A DNA stretch of 64,000 bases from Actinomadura macra NBRC 14102 (GCF_001552215.1 NZ_BCQT01000019.1:310001-374000), one strand, 5' to 3'; counted from the first letter of the stretch, positions 42,882-52,922 are shown. Notes: generated by a model from the letters alone, not told the origin. Program-made: numbers and translations.

Positions 42882-44360
42882 TCATTCGCGGGGCTTCAGC
42901 GGGACGTTCCGCAGCAGCACCGCCGCGGCGGCGCCCGCCGCCAGCAGCGGCAACCCCGCGAGGAACAGGTCGGAGAACGCCCGCGCGAACGCCTCCGCGA
43001 CACCGTCCCTGACCGGAGCCGGGAGTGTGCCCAGCACCTCCGGGCGGACGGCGTCCTCGAACGGCGGCACCCGCCCGTCCGGCACCCGGCTCGCGACCTC
43101 CTCGGCGAAACGGTTCGACACGATGCCGCCGAACACCGCCATGCCGGCGGCCGTCCCCAGCATCCTCGTCGCGAAGACCCCGGAACTCGCCGCGCCGAGG
43201 TCGCGGCGCGGCGCCGCGTTCTGCGCGATGAGGACCACGACCTGCTGCGACAGCCCGGCGCCGAACCCGAGGATCGCCATGAAGAGCCCCGCCGTGACCA
43301 ACCCGGTGTGGACGTCCATCGTCGCCAGGAGCGCCACGCCGAGCGCGCTGATCAGCATGCTCGCCGCGGGCAGCCGGTGGTACCGGCCCGTCCGGGCGAT
43401 ATGGCGTCCCGCGCCCATCGACGCGGCGAGCAGCCCGATCATCATCGGGAGCAGCAACAGTCCCGACTCCGTCGCCCCCACTCCCCCGACGACCTGGAAG
43501 AACATCGGCAGGTAGGTCGCCAGCCCGAATCCGGTGGCGCCGCCCACCGCGGCGACGACGCAGGCCACGCTGAACGACCGGTCGCGGAACAACTCCGGTG
43601 GGATGACGGGCTCGGCCGCCCGCCGCTCCGCGAACACCCACACCGCGAACAGCACGACCGCGCCGGCGCCGAGTCCGAGGATGACCGGCGAGTCCCACCC
43701 GTGCCTCGTCCCGGCCCAGCTCGTGAACAGGGTGAAGCAGGTGACCGCCGCGCCGAGCAGCCCGATGCCGAGGTAGTCGATCCGCGGCCGTCGCTCCGGC
43801 CGGGGCAGCCGGAGGAACAGCAGCGTCGTCGCGAGCGCCACCGCGCCGAGCGGCAGGTTCACGTAGAACACCCACCGCCAGGACGCGTGGTCGGTGAGGA
43901 ATCCGCCGATCAACGGTCCCGCGATGGCGGACACCGCGAAGATCGCCGCCGAGTAGCCCTGGTACCTCGCCCGCTCCCGTGGCTCGAACAGCTCGCCCGA
44001 CAGCGCGAACATCGAGCTCATCAGGCAGCCGGCCGCTGCGCCCTGAACGGCGCGGAACGCGATCAGCCAGCCCATGGACGGCGCCGCCCCGCAGGCCGCC
44101 GACCCGGCGAGGAACCCCAGCAGCCCGGCCAGGAAGACGGGCTTGCGTCCGAAGAGGTCTCCGAGCCGTCCCGACAGCGGAACGGTGACGCTGGTGGCCA
44201 GCACGTAGGCGGTGGACACCCACGCCAGCCCGTCCCGCCCGCCGAGGTCGCCCACGATCGCCGGCAGCGCGGTGCCGAGCACCGTCGCGTCCAGCGAGGA
44301 CATGAGCCCGGCGAGCATCAGCCCGCCGAACACCAGCAGCCGGTCCCGTCGCCCCATCAT
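42882..44360 (-). CDS. MFS drug efflux transporter (DHA2, 14 helices)
   Basis: A 492-residue proton-driven exporter of the EmrB/QacA family. The first helix carries GLMSSLDATVLGTALPAI, loop 2-3 has SGRLGDLFGRKPVFLAG, motif C is near GYSAAIFAVSAIAGPLIGGFLTD, and YVNLPLGAVAL is typical of DHA2. The ATG at 44360 follows GAGGTGCAC. It is divergently paired with a MarR regulator, with a palindrome between them. This is a classic arrangement for repression relieved by the exported compound, which is unknown. Confidence 0.92.
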   Translation of the reverse strand: MMGRRDRLLVFGGLMLAGLMSSLDATVLGTALPAIVGDLGGRDGLAWVSTAYVLATSVTVPLSGRLGDLFGRKPVFLAGLLGFLAGSAACGAAPSMGWLIAFRAVQGAAAGCLMSSMFALSGELFEPRERARYQGYSAAIFAVSAIAGPLIGGFLTDHASWRWVFYVNLPLGAVALATTLLFLRLPRPERRPRIDYLGIGLLGAAVTCFTLFTSWAGTRHGWDSPVILGLGAGAVVLFAVWVFAERRAAEPVIPPELFRDRSFSVACVVAAVGGATGFGLATYLPMFFQVVGGVGATESGLLLLPMMIGLLAASMGAGRHIARTGRYHRLPAASMLISALGVALLATMDVHTGLVTAGLFMAILGFGAGLSQQVVVLIAQNAAPRRDLGAASSGVFATRMLGTAAGMAVFGGIVSNRFAEEVASRVPDGRVPPFEDAVRPEVLGTLPAPVRDGVAEAFARAFSDLFLAGLPLLAAGAAAAVLLRNVPLKPRE

Positions 44361-44378
44361 GTGCACCTCGCAGTTAAT

Positions 44379-44404
44379 TGACTTCAGCATTAAAATGCTA
44401 GTCA
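44379..44404. promoter_or_regulatory. Candidate MarR operator between MFS and marR genes
   Basis: The core AGCATT-AA-AATGCT (44386-44399) is a perfect palindrome, flanked by TGACT and AGTCA half-sites. This AT-rich patch stands out in GC-rich DNA. It lies between -35-like and -10-like elements of the MFS promoter on the minus strand. A further palindrome ATCTAGAT (44406-44413) overlaps the marR promoter. Confidence 0.6.
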
Positions 44405-44434
44405 CATCTAGATGAGCAGCGCAACAGGGCGGGG

Positions 44435-44440
44435 TAGACT
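44435..44440 (+). promoter_or_regulatory. Candidate -10 box, leaderless marR
   Basis: TAGACT ends 7 nt before the ATG at 44448, which therefore looks like the true start rather than the earlier in-frame ATG at 44412. Confidence 0.5.
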
Positions 44441-44447
44441 GGCGGCC

Positions 44448-44903
44448 ATGAGCGAGGAGGCGGTGGACGCCGTCGAGCGGAGCATGGTCAAGCTGCGCCG
44501 GGGCATGTCGCGGCAGCGGCTGGGCAAGGCGGCGATCCGGGAGCACAACCTTCCGGTGGACGTCCAGGTCTTGCACGTCGTCGACGTCATCGACGAGGGA
44601 CCCGACCACGACGGCCAGGAGATGAGCGTCGGCCTCGTCGCCGCCCGGCTCGGCGTCGACGCCTCCCGCGGCAGCCGCATCGTCGCCGAGACGGTCAAGC
44701 TCGGCTACGTCCGGCGGGTCGCCTCCCAGGAGGACGGCCGCCGCATCCACCTGGAGCTCACCGCCGCCGGCCGGTCGGTCGTCGACGCCACCCGCCGCAC
44801 CCGCCAGGACCACTTCGCCAAGGCCATGGCCGGGTGGACCGAGGCGGAGCAGGCCGAGTTCGCCCGCCTCCTGGCCCGCTTCGTCCACACCTACGAGAAC
44901 TGA
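44448..44903 (+). CDS. MarR-family transcriptional regulator
   Basis: A 151-residue winged-helix regulator. The DNA-binding core is LVAARLGVDASRGSRIVAETVKLGYVRRVASQEDGRRIHLELTAAG, with the wing at EDGRR. The helices at both ends form the dimer interface. It is divergent from the 14-helix MFS exporter, which it probably represses by binding the palindrome at 44379-44404. The carotenoid oxygenase gene starts 27 bp after its stop and may be co-transcribed. Confidence 0.92.
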   Translation: MSEEAVDAVERSMVKLRRGMSRQRLGKAAIREHNLPVDVQVLHVVDVIDEGPDHDGQEMSVGLVAARLGVDASRGSRIVAETVKLGYVRRVASQEDGRRIHLELTAAGRSVVDATRRTRQDHFAKAMAGWTEAEQAEFARLLARFVHTYEN

Positions 44904-44929
44904 CGGCCCCGCGGCGCACGGAAAACAGG

Positions 44930-46413
44930 ATGACATCCGGCGCCGGAAGGCCGAGCCTGGTGTTCTCGGCGGCGCGCGGGGCGCCGTCCGGCCGAACGGG
45001 GCTTGCGGTGATCGATGCCGAGACCGTCGCGACCTACGACCTGCCGGGCTACCTCAGGTCCGTACCGGACGAGATCGACGCGTGCGACCTGCCGGTCTCC
45101 GGCGCGCTACCGCCCGACCTGGACGGACGGTACATCCGCAACGGCCCCAACGCCCTGCCGGGCATGACCAGCACGCACTTCCAGACCGGCCCCGGCATGC
45201 TCCACGGAGTGCGCCTGCGCGACGGCCGCGCCGAGTGGTACCGCAACCGCTGGGTGCGGACGGGCATCTTCGAGGGCCGCTCGCTCGTCGGTCCCGACGG
45301 GACCATCGACCTCACCGCGCCCTCGTCCAACACGCACGTCATTCACCACGCCGGTCGCGTCCTCGCGCTGGTCGAGGTGGGCTTCCCCCAGGAGGTCACC
45401 CCCGATCTGGCCACCCTCGGCCCGTGCGACTTCGGCGGGCGCCTGACCACGGCCATGACCGCGCACCCCAAGCAGGATCCGTCCACCGGCGACCTGCACT
45501 TCTTCGGCTACGGTATGCGGCCGCCGTTCCTGACCTACCACCGGCTCGACGCGCGCGGCGATCTCGTCCACAGCCGTGAGGTGGCCGTCCCGGCGGGCAC
45601 GATGATGCACGACTTCGCCATCACCGAACACCACGTCGTCTGGCTCGACCTGCCGATGACCTTTCAACTCGGCCTCGTCGGCCGCGGCATGCCCTACGGC
45701 TGGGACGACGCGTACGGCGCCCGCCTCGGCGTCATGCGCCACGACCTCCCGGACGCGCCCGTCCGATGGTTCGAGATCGACCCCTGCTTCGTCTTCCACG
45801 TCGCCAACGCGCACGAGGTGGCGGGACGGATCGTCCTGGACGCCGTCCGGTACTCCCCCGGCGAGTTCACGGCTCTGTGGGACCTGCTGTCGCGGACCAG
45901 GGAGCCGCCCGGCCCGTCCGCGCCGGCCGTCGGGCGCGCCCGCCTTCACCGCTGGACCCTGGACCCCGCCCGCGGCACCGCGACCGAACAGCCGCTGGAC
46001 GACCGCGCCGTGGAGTTCCCGACCCTCGACGACGACCGCACCGGCCGTCCCGCCCGCTATGTCTACTCGGTCGCGGGCACCGAACCCCTCAGCCCGGACG
46101 AGTGCGCGATCGTCAAGTACGACACCTCCAGCGGCACGACCACCTGCCATGACCTGGGCCCCGACACGATGATCGGCGAGGCGGTCTTCGTTCCCGCCCA
46201 CGCCCGCCGCGACGAGGACGGCGGCTGGCTCATCGCCATCGCCACCACCCGCGACGGCACCGCCTCACGGCTCCTCGTCCTGGACGCCACGGACTTGCCC
46301 GCCGGACCGGTCGCCACCGTGGATCTGCCACGCGGCGTCCCGGTGGGCTTCCACGGTTCGTGGATCGGCTCATCGGAGGCAGACGAGCCCGAGCCGTCGG
46401 GGGCGGCGGGGCT

Positions 46414-46417
<4 letters not shown>
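44930..46417 (+). CDS. Carotenoid/stilbene cleavage oxygenase family protein
   Basis: A ~495-residue non-heme iron dioxygenase of the RPE65/CCD family. ALPPDLDGRYIRNGPNAL is the N-terminal family motif. Iron-binding histidines are expected at TAHPKQDP, MMHDFAITEHHVVW, the HVANAHE region and the final GFHGSWIG. Such enzymes split carotenoids, apocarotenoids or lignostilbenes; the substrate is not clear. The start is uncertain: the ATG at 44930 has AGGA directly against it, and the GTG at 45008 (MIDAETVATYDL) is another choice. Its stop codon shares bases with the convergent bioB stop. Confidence 0.88.
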
Positions 46418-47550
<1,133 letters not shown>

Positions 47551-47658
47551 GGTGGACGATCCTCGCCGGAGCGGTCCCGAGGGGCCAAGGCGCCCAGCCG
47601 ACAAACCCGACGATCACAGTTTGTTCGCAAGGAGTCCGTGGTGAAGGTCCGATCCGGA

Positions 47659-47674
47659 ATTGGTCCAGTCCACT
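47659..47674. promoter_or_regulatory. DasR/GntR-like operator candidate between bioB and phosphodiesterase gene
   Basis: ATTGGTCCAGTCCACT matches 13 of 16 positions of the GntR-family dre site AGTGGTCTAGACCACT. It lies about 110 bp upstream of bioB and 50 bp upstream of the divergent metallophosphoesterase gene. No regulator gene is adjacent. Confidence 0.4.
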
Positions 47675-47713
47675 GCCATGGAACTGGATCTTCAGACTCG
47701 GCCAGTCCCCGTC

Positions 47714-47719
47714 TAGATT
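47714..47719 (+). promoter_or_regulatory. Candidate -10 box, leaderless phosphodiesterase gene
   Basis: TAGATT ends 6 nt before the ATG at 47726, with no ribosome site. Confidence 0.5.
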
Positions 47720-47725
47720 CGCCTC

Positions 47726-48490
47726 ATGATCGTTCTTGCCCAGCTCAGCGACCTCCATCTGGACGGTGGGGACCGCGCCGCCGAGCGCGCCGAACGGGTC
47801 ATGGGCCATCTGAACGCCCTGCCGCTCGACGCCATCCTGGTGACGGGGGACATCGCCGACCACGGCGAGCCGGCCGAGTACACACGGGCCCGCGAGATCC
47901 TGACGTCCCGGTTCCCCGTGCTCGTCTGCCCCGGCAACCACGACGTCCGCGGACCGTACCGGGAGGTCCTGCTCGGTGAGCCGCCGGAAACCGGGCCGGT
48001 GAACCGGGTGCACAAGATCGCGGGCGTGGTGGTCGCGATGTGCGACTCGACCGTCCCCGGCGAGGACCACGGGCTCCTCGACAAGGACACGCTCGGCTGG
48101 CTGGACACCGTCCTGACCGCCGAGCCGGAGACCCCCGCGTTCGTCTGTTTCCACCATCCCCCGGTCCCCTTGCACATCCCGTATGTGGACGAGATCCGGC
48201 AGTTCGGCGAGGACCGGCTTGCGGACGTCGTGGCGCGGCATCCGCAGGTCGTGGCGATCCTGTGCGGGCACGCGCACACGGCGGCGGCCACCACGTTCGC
48301 GGGACGGCCTCTCCTGGTGGCGCCTGGAGTCGTCTCCACGCTCACCCTTCCCGGTCAGAAGGGCGTCGTCGACTACGCGGCGCCACCAGGGGTGGCCTTC
48401 CACGCCCTGGCCGAGGACCGGCGGCTGACCACGCACTACCGCACGTTCGAACGGCCAGGCACGGACGGTCGGGGTGACTCAGTTCTGTAG
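47726..48490 (+). CDS. CpdA-like metallophosphoesterase
   Basis: A 254-residue calcineurin-like phosphoesterase. The dimetal-site motifs appear in order: QLSDLHLDG (DxH), TGDIADHGE (GDxxxxG), CPGNHDVRG (GNHD), VCFHHPPVPL and CGHAHTAAAT (GHxH). This layout matches class III cyclic-nucleotide phosphodiesterases such as CpdA and Rv0805, so 3',5'-cAMP is a plausible substrate, though such enzymes are often promiscuous. Its last 12 bp overlap the end of the convergent amidohydrolase gene. Confidence 0.92.
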   Translation: MIVLAQLSDLHLDGGDRAAERAERVMGHLNALPLDAILVTGDIADHGEPAEYTRAREILTSRFPVLVCPGNHDVRGPYREVLLGEPPETGPVNRVHKIAGVVVAMCDSTVPGEDHGLLDKDTLGWLDTVLTAEPETPAFVCFHHPPVPLHIPYVDEIRQFGEDRLADVVARHPQVVAILCGHAHTAAATTFAGRPLLVAPGVVSTLTLPGQKGVVDYAAPPGVAFHALAEDRRLTTHYRTFERPGTDGRGDSVL

Positions 48491-49573
48491 CCTCCTGGCG
48501 AGGGTCGGGAGCAGGCGCAGGGCGTTCTCACGGTTGACGGCGGCGTGCGCCCCCGCGTCCAGGGCCGGGTCGTGGTCCAGCAGCGCGGTCGTCCGGCCCA
48601 CCTCGCCGGCCGGGACCTGCGGCCAGTCCGTGCCGTAGAGCAGGCGCCGGTGCCCGGCGACCGCGAGCAGGGTCGGGGTCGCGTACGGGGAGGCCGGCAT
48701 CGCGGAGTCGTAGTAGAAGCGCCGGACGGCCCGCCGGAACGCCTCGGGTCTCGGCCCCTCGCCCAGCCGGCCGGCCTGCTCGACCCGTCCGCCGAGGTAG
48801 GGCAGGAAACCGCCGGCGTGGGGCAGGATCACCGAGATCCGCTTGTGCCGGTCGAGGGTGCCCGCGGTGATGAGGCTGAGGGCGGTACGGGTGGTGTCGA
48901 GCATGAAGTCGGCGACCCACTCCTCGATCCCGGGGAGGGGGCGGGCGTCGGCGAGGCCCACGGGATGGGTGAAGACCACGGCTCGCCGCCGGTCCAACTC
49001 GGCGAACAGCGGCTCGAACGCGGAGTCGCCCAGGTAGCGGCCGTCCGCGTTGGCCATCATCAGGACGCCGTCGGCGCCCAGCTCGTCCAGCGCGTAGGCC
49101 GTCTCCTGGAGTGCCACGTCCACGTGGAGCAGCGGCAGGTAGGCGAAGAAGCCGAACCGGGTGGGATGCTCCCTGACCAGGTCGGCCATCGACTCGTTGA
49201 ACACCCGCGTGCCCGATTGGGCCAGCTTGCGGTCGCGGAACGCCTCGGCCGGCGCGGGCGCCGAGGCGACGCCCGCCGCGGTCCCGTTGGCGTCCATCGT
49301 GTCCAACGTCCGCGCCAGGTCCCAGTCGGCCCACCGCGGCCCGCCCTCGGGCGGCAGCAGGCCGTGCTCGACGGCCCATCGGCGCATCGCGGGCGGAAGC
49401 GCGTGGTGGTGGGTGTCGATCCGGCCGCCACGCAGGCTGTTTCCGGCACGGGCCGTCCGCGCGGGACCGAGCCCGGCGGCGGTGACGGCGCCGACCACGG
49501 TGGCCAGCGCGGCGGTCCGCACCACGCCCCGCCTGCCCGGCCCGGACGGCTGGTCGCCTTCTTGGGGGTGCAT
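48479..49573 (-). CDS. Exported amidohydrolase (ACMSD-like, amidohydrolase-2 family)
   Basis: A 364-residue metal-dependent hydrolase/decarboxylase. The N-terminus carries a twin-arginine-like signal (GRRGVVRTAALATV, ending near ARA), so export is likely. Metal ligands of the TIM barrel are seen in DTHHHALPP (HxH), VFTHPVG, ILPHAGGFLPY and YGTDWPQVP. Relatives act on 2-amino-3-carboxymuconate semialdehyde, uracil- or resorcylate-type acids; the substrate here is unknown. The ATG at 49573 is preferred over the longer open frame. It is divergent from a MarR gene with a palindromic operator, which suggests regulation by an aromatic or similar ligand. Confidence 0.87.
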   Translation of the reverse strand: MHPQEGDQPSGPGRRGVVRTAALATVVGAVTAAGLGPARTARAGNSLRGGRIDTHHHALPPAMRRWAVEHGLLPPEGGPRWADWDLARTLDTMDANGTAAGVASAPAPAEAFRDRKLAQSGTRVFNESMADLVREHPTRFGFFAYLPLLHVDVALQETAYALDELGADGVLMMANADGRYLGDSAFEPLFAELDRRRAVVFTHPVGLADARPLPGIEEWVADFMLDTTRTALSLITAGTLDRHKRISVILPHAGGFLPYLGGRVEQAGRLGEGPRPEAFRRAVRRFYYDSAMPASPYATPTLLAVAGHRRLLYGTDWPQVPAGEVGRTTALLDHDPALDAGAHAAVNRENALRLLPTLARRLQN

Positions 49574-49624
49574 CGGTTCTCCCAACGTTCGCGTCGAAGC
49601 CGCCCAGAAGGAGTATATGAGACT

Positions 49625-49638
49625 GTCTCGTTCGAGAC
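49625..49638. promoter_or_regulatory. Candidate MarR operator between amidohydrolase and marR genes
   Basis: GTCTCG-TT-CGAGAC is a perfect 14-bp palindrome in the 92-bp gap. It covers the -35 position of the marR promoter (-10 TAAACT at 49654) and lies about 50 bp before the amidohydrolase start, fit for control of both. Confidence 0.6.
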
Positions 49639-49653
49639 TATATTGATCGCGCC

Positions 49654-49659
49654 TAAACT
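49654..49659 (+). promoter_or_regulatory. Candidate -10 box, leaderless marR
   Basis: TAAACT ends 6 nt before the GTG at 49666. The palindrome at 49625-49638 lies 17-18 bp upstream over the -35 region. Confidence 0.5.
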
Positions 49660-49665
49660 CGGGAC

Positions 49666-50166
49666 GTGGACAACGAATCTCCGGAGCGCCGGCCGACGGC
49701 GCTCGGCGACCCCCGGGCCGACGACCCCGCGCTCGGCCTCCTTCTCGCGACCGCGCACGACGCCGCCCGGTCGGCGCTGAACGCCGAGTTGCGCCCGCTC
49801 GGAATCGAGACGCGGCACTTCGGCATACTGGCCACACTCGACCGGCAGGGGCCCACCAGCCAGCGGCGGCTCGGTGCCCTGCTCGGCCTGGACAAGTCCG
49901 CCGTCGTCCGGATCATGGACGAGCTGGAGCGGCTGGGTCTCGCGGTCCGCAACCGCGCGTCGCACGACCGCCGCGCCTACGCGATCCAGCTGACCGCCGA
50001 AGGGCAGCGGCTCGCGCGGGCGTCGGCGGAGGCGGCCACGGTGGTGAGCGCCCGGCTGTTCGGCCGGCTCGGCGCGGACGACCGGGACCGGCTCGTCTCA
50101 CTGCTCACCGACATCGTGGTCCGCGCGCGCGAAGGTTCGACCGGCGACGACGCAGATCGTCCCTAG
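49666..50166 (+). CDS. MarR-family transcriptional regulator
   Basis: A 166-residue winged-helix regulator. The core is FGILATLDRQGPTSQRRLGALLGLDKSAVVRIMDELERLGLAVR followed by the wing NRASHDRRAYAIQLTAEG. It probably controls itself and the divergent amidohydrolase through the GTCTCG/CGAGAC palindrome. GTG start, leaderless by position of the -10 box. It is convergent with the hypothetical gene that follows. Confidence 0.93.
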   Translation: MDNESPERRPTALGDPRADDPALGLLLATAHDAARSALNAELRPLGIETRHFGILATLDRQGPTSQRRLGALLGLDKSAVVRIMDELERLGLAVRNRASHDRRAYAIQLTAEGQRLARASAEAATVVSARLFGRLGADDRDRLVSLLTDIVVRAREGSTGDDADRP

Positions 50167-50247
50167 TGTGAGCACACGAAGCACGACATGCGGGAACACG
50201 GCTCGGGTAAGCATGGCGCGACGATGACCAGCCGGTTCCGGGAGCGG

Positions 50248-51348
50248 TCAGGCGCGGCGGGCGGCCACGGCCTTGCGGTGGGAGTCGACGGCGTCCTGGA
50301 GGAAACGGGACGACTCGGCCAGCATGCCGCGCTCGCGCTCCTTGGCCAGCGCGGCGATGCGGTGCAGCGGGACGACCGTCTGCGTGAAACCCTGCGGCGT
50401 GTTCGAGCGGATCATCGGGATGCGGTCGTAGGAGTCGGACAGACCGAGGTCCTGGTAGCCCCAGCGGCTCGGGACCTCCCGCAGCATCGACTCGCCCAGG
50501 TAGCGGACGGCGCCCGACACGAACGGGTCGTTACCGGCGACGATGACGGAGTCCCAGTCGGCGAGGCGCTCCAGGACGAGCGGCTCCAGCGCGTCCAGGG
50601 AGCCGGGCGAGAAGTCGAAGGGGAAGTCCGCCGGGAGGTACTCCGCCCGCCATCGCGCGAGCGCGGCGTCCATTCCGGACGTCCAGCGGTCGAGGAAGTC
50701 ACGGGCCGATCCCGTCATGCGGCCACGGTCGCTCTGCATGTACCAGTCGAGCGTGCCCGGCTCGGCCGAGGGAGGCTCGGTGTGCGGCTGCTTCACCCGG
50801 TCGAGGCCCTCCAGGTCGAGGCCGAACTCGTCGTGCAGCGCCCGCGCCTGCTCCGGGGTCGCGAGGACGTACACGTCGTCCTCGTCGTGCTCCTCCCCCG
50901 GTAGTGCGTAGAACATCCGCGGGTCGGCGCCACCGGGTTCGAGGTCGTCGATGCACTCCATCACGGTGAGCAGGTCGAGCTGCTCGCCGGACTCGTGCTC
51001 GAGGACCCACCACACCGGCTCGCCGTCGCGCAGGAAATGCAGGCTCTCCTCGCCGTCCTCGTCCTCGACGAGCTCGACGCCGGCCACCGACAGGCCGCCG
51101 CCGCACTGCGCGGCGCTCTCCAGGATCTCCCGGTAGCCCTCTTCCAGATCGTCGACGTCCCCGGCGGGCGCCCACACGACCAGGCCGCACTCGTCGAGGA
51201 CGTCCAGGACGTCGGCCTCCTCGGGCTCGTCGTCGAGGTCGGGGGGCGGCTCGCCGAGGGCCGCCAGCGCCGCCGTGGCCTCGTCCTCGGACACCATGCC
51301 GAGCTCCGCCAGCCGGCCCGCCAGGCTCCGGTACGTCGTGTTGACCAT
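50248..51348 (-). CDS. Acidic hypothetical protein
   Basis: A 366-residue soluble protein that I cannot assign. It is rich in Asp and Glu, especially residues 35-130 (PPPDLDDEPEEADVLDVLDE and similar). No signal peptide, membrane segment or known catalytic motif is evident. The C-terminal half is better ordered, with MTGSARDFLDRWTSGMDAALARWRAEYLP and EPLVLERLADWDSVIVAGNDPFVSG. The ATG at 51348 begins MVNTTYRSLAGRLAELGMVSEDEATAAL; the frame is open further but lacks support. Codon use is normal for the window, so it looks like a real, resident gene. Confidence 0.8.
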   Translation of the reverse strand: MVNTTYRSLAGRLAELGMVSEDEATAALAALGEPPPDLDDEPEEADVLDVLDECGLVVWAPAGDVDDLEEGYREILESAAQCGGGLSVAGVELVEDEDGEESLHFLRDGEPVWWVLEHESGEQLDLLTVMECIDDLEPGGADPRMFYALPGEEHDEDDVYVLATPEQARALHDEFGLDLEGLDRVKQPHTEPPSAEPGTLDWYMQSDRGRMTGSARDFLDRWTSGMDAALARWRAEYLPADFPFDFSPGSLDALEPLVLERLADWDSVIVAGNDPFVSGAVRYLGESMLREVPSRWGYQDLGLSDSYDRIPMIRSNTPQGFTQTVVPLHRIAALAKERERGMLAESSRFLQDAVDSHRKAVAARRA

Positions 51349-51485
51349 GCCCGGATCATCGCAGGTGCCCCTGACATTCCGCCGCGTTTCCAGCGAGCGG
51401 TGATCGCACCGTATCGCCGTCCGGACGCGCGGCCGAAGGACGGCGGGCTCCAGGGACGGGGTCAGGGAACGGGTCAGGACACGGG

Positions 51486-52064
51486 TCAGGGAACGGCGTC
51501 GATGCCACGGCGGGATCCGAGCCAGTGGGTACGGTCGGCGGCCACGTAGGACGCGCCGTCCGGACCGTCCGGACCGGCCCGCCACGGCCGCATGCCGAGC
51601 TGCTCGGCGACGGCGGCCGAGGTGGTGTTGCCGGCGTCGATCTCGGCGGTGATGCGGTGCAGCCCGACCACCTCGAAGGCGTACCCGAGCACCGCGCGGG
51701 ACGCCTCGACGGCCAGCCCCTGGCCCCACCGGTCCGGCTCCAGGCTGTAGAGGATCTCGACGTCCACGGCGCTGTGCAGCGGGCCGTCGTGCCGGCGGAG
51801 CCCGGCCACCCCTACCAGCGGGCCGCCGTACGGGTCGACCGAGCCGCGCAGACCCGGCCGCAGCGTCCACAGCCCGTAGCCCTCGACCGCGAAGTCACGC
51901 TGGCTGGCAGCGATGATCTCGGTGACCTGGACGGGCGAGATCACCATGTCGTCGAACAGGTGACGCCGGACGAGCGGGCCCGTCCAGTGCGCCAGCAGCG
52001 CACGGTGGTCGCTCATGCTCACCGGATGCAGCGCGAGCCGTCCGGTCCGCAGCACCTCACTCAT
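51486..52064 (-). CDS. GNAT-family N-acetyltransferase (RimJ/RimL-like)
   Basis: A 192-residue acetyltransferase. The typical start RTGRLALHPVSMSDH, the acetyl-CoA loop region EPDRWGQGLAVEASRAVLGYAF (the Q/RxxGxG/A motif) and LHRITAEIDAGNTTSAAVAEQLGMRPW are seen. The target may be a protein N-terminus, small amine or antibiotic. The ATG at 52064 overlaps the end of the upstream carboxymuconolactone-decarboxylase-like gene by 8 nt, so the two are coupled. A longer in-frame extension lies antisense to nothing supportable and is rejected. Confidence 0.88.
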   Translation of the reverse strand: MSEVLRTGRLALHPVSMSDHRALLAHWTGPLVRRHLFDDMVISPVQVTEIIAASQRDFAVEGYGLWTLRPGLRGSVDPYGGPLVGVAGLRRHDGPLHSAVDVEILYSLEPDRWGQGLAVEASRAVLGYAFEVVGLHRITAEIDAGNTTSAAVAEQLGMRPWRAGPDGPDGASYVAADRTHWLGSRRGIDAVP

Positions 52065-52803
52065 GCTCCTCCTCCGGTGGCCAGTCCGGCGCGGGCTCGC
52101 CGTCCGGTACGCCCACCCGGAACACCCGCAGTTGCAATGCCAGCGTCGAGTAGTAGCCGACGAGCGTGACCAGCTCGACGAGGGCGGACCGGCCGAGGGT
52201 CGCCACCGCCTCGGTGAACACCGCGTCGCCGAGGTCCCGCTCGGCGGCGAGCTGCCGGACCGCCTCGTACACGACCCGCTCGCGGACGTCGGCGAACATG
52301 GGCGCGCGGCCCTCGCGCAGCGCGCACAGCTCGTCCTCCTCCAGGCCGGCGCGGCGGCCGACCCGCTCGTGCGCGTACCACTCGAAGTCCGAGCGCAGGT
52401 ACGCGGCCACGACCAACGTCGCGATCTCCCGTTCCCGCTGGGTGAAGGCGGTGCGGAACCGCAACGCCGCTCCGAGGTCCTGCAGCGGCAGCCCGACGGC
52501 GGGGCTGTAGAGCATCGCGTTGAACGGACCGAGGAGCCGTCCCGCGCCGTCGACGAAGCGGAAGTCCGGCGACGCCGCAAGGGCGTCCGCGCCCGTGGGG
52601 GGCGGCGTCGAAGGGTCGTCGGTCGCGGCGGCCGGGGCGCGGCCGGCGCGGGGACCACCGGTCACCGCCTCGTAGACGGCACGCTGCTCCTCACCCAGGG
52701 AGCCGGGGAACAGCAGCGGGAGGCGGGTCGCGAACGGCTCGCGCCTCCGTCGATCATCGGCGTGTCGGTCATTGACATACTCACCGTTCGCGGGGTCGAT
52801 CAC
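52057..52803 (-). CDS. Carboxymuconolactone decarboxylase / AhpD-like protein
   Basis: A 248-residue all-helical CMD-family protein. GPFNAMLYSPAVGLPLQDLGAALRFRTAFTQREREIATLVVAAYLRSDFEWYAHERVGRRAGL is the CMD core (quoted in parts: LYSPAVG, REREIATLVVA, EWYAHE). The CxxC found in AhpD peroxidases is missing, so a redox role like AhpD is unlikely. The first ~85 residues are polar and Pro/Ala-rich. The start is taken as GTG 52803 with a weak ribosome site. It overlaps the acetyltransferase gene by 8 nt. Confidence 0.82.
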   Translation of the reverse strand: MIDPANGEYVNDRHADDRRRREPFATRLPLLFPGSLGEEQRAVYEAVTGGPRAGRAPAAATDDPSTPPPTGADALAASPDFRFVDGAGRLLGPFNAMLYSPAVGLPLQDLGAALRFRTAFTQREREIATLVVAAYLRSDFEWYAHERVGRRAGLEEDELCALREGRAPMFADVRERVVYEAVRQLAAERDLGDAVFTEAVATLGRSALVELVTLVGYYSTLALQLRVFRVGVPDGEPAPDWPPEEEHE

Positions 52804-52922
52804 TTACCGCACGCTAGGGCGTCAGGGCGGCCGCCTCAACCCCTCGTCCGGAATGTGAAACCCCGCACGCACGATGACGTAGCGGTGGCGTGACACCCGG
52901 GCCCCGCTGGGAGGATGTCCCG

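Noticed and set aside
51349..51485. Possible start or small gene between the hypothetical protein and the acetyltransferase
   Set aside because: Contains short imperfect repeats of GGGTCAGG-type sequence but no ribosome site or domain; left unannotated.
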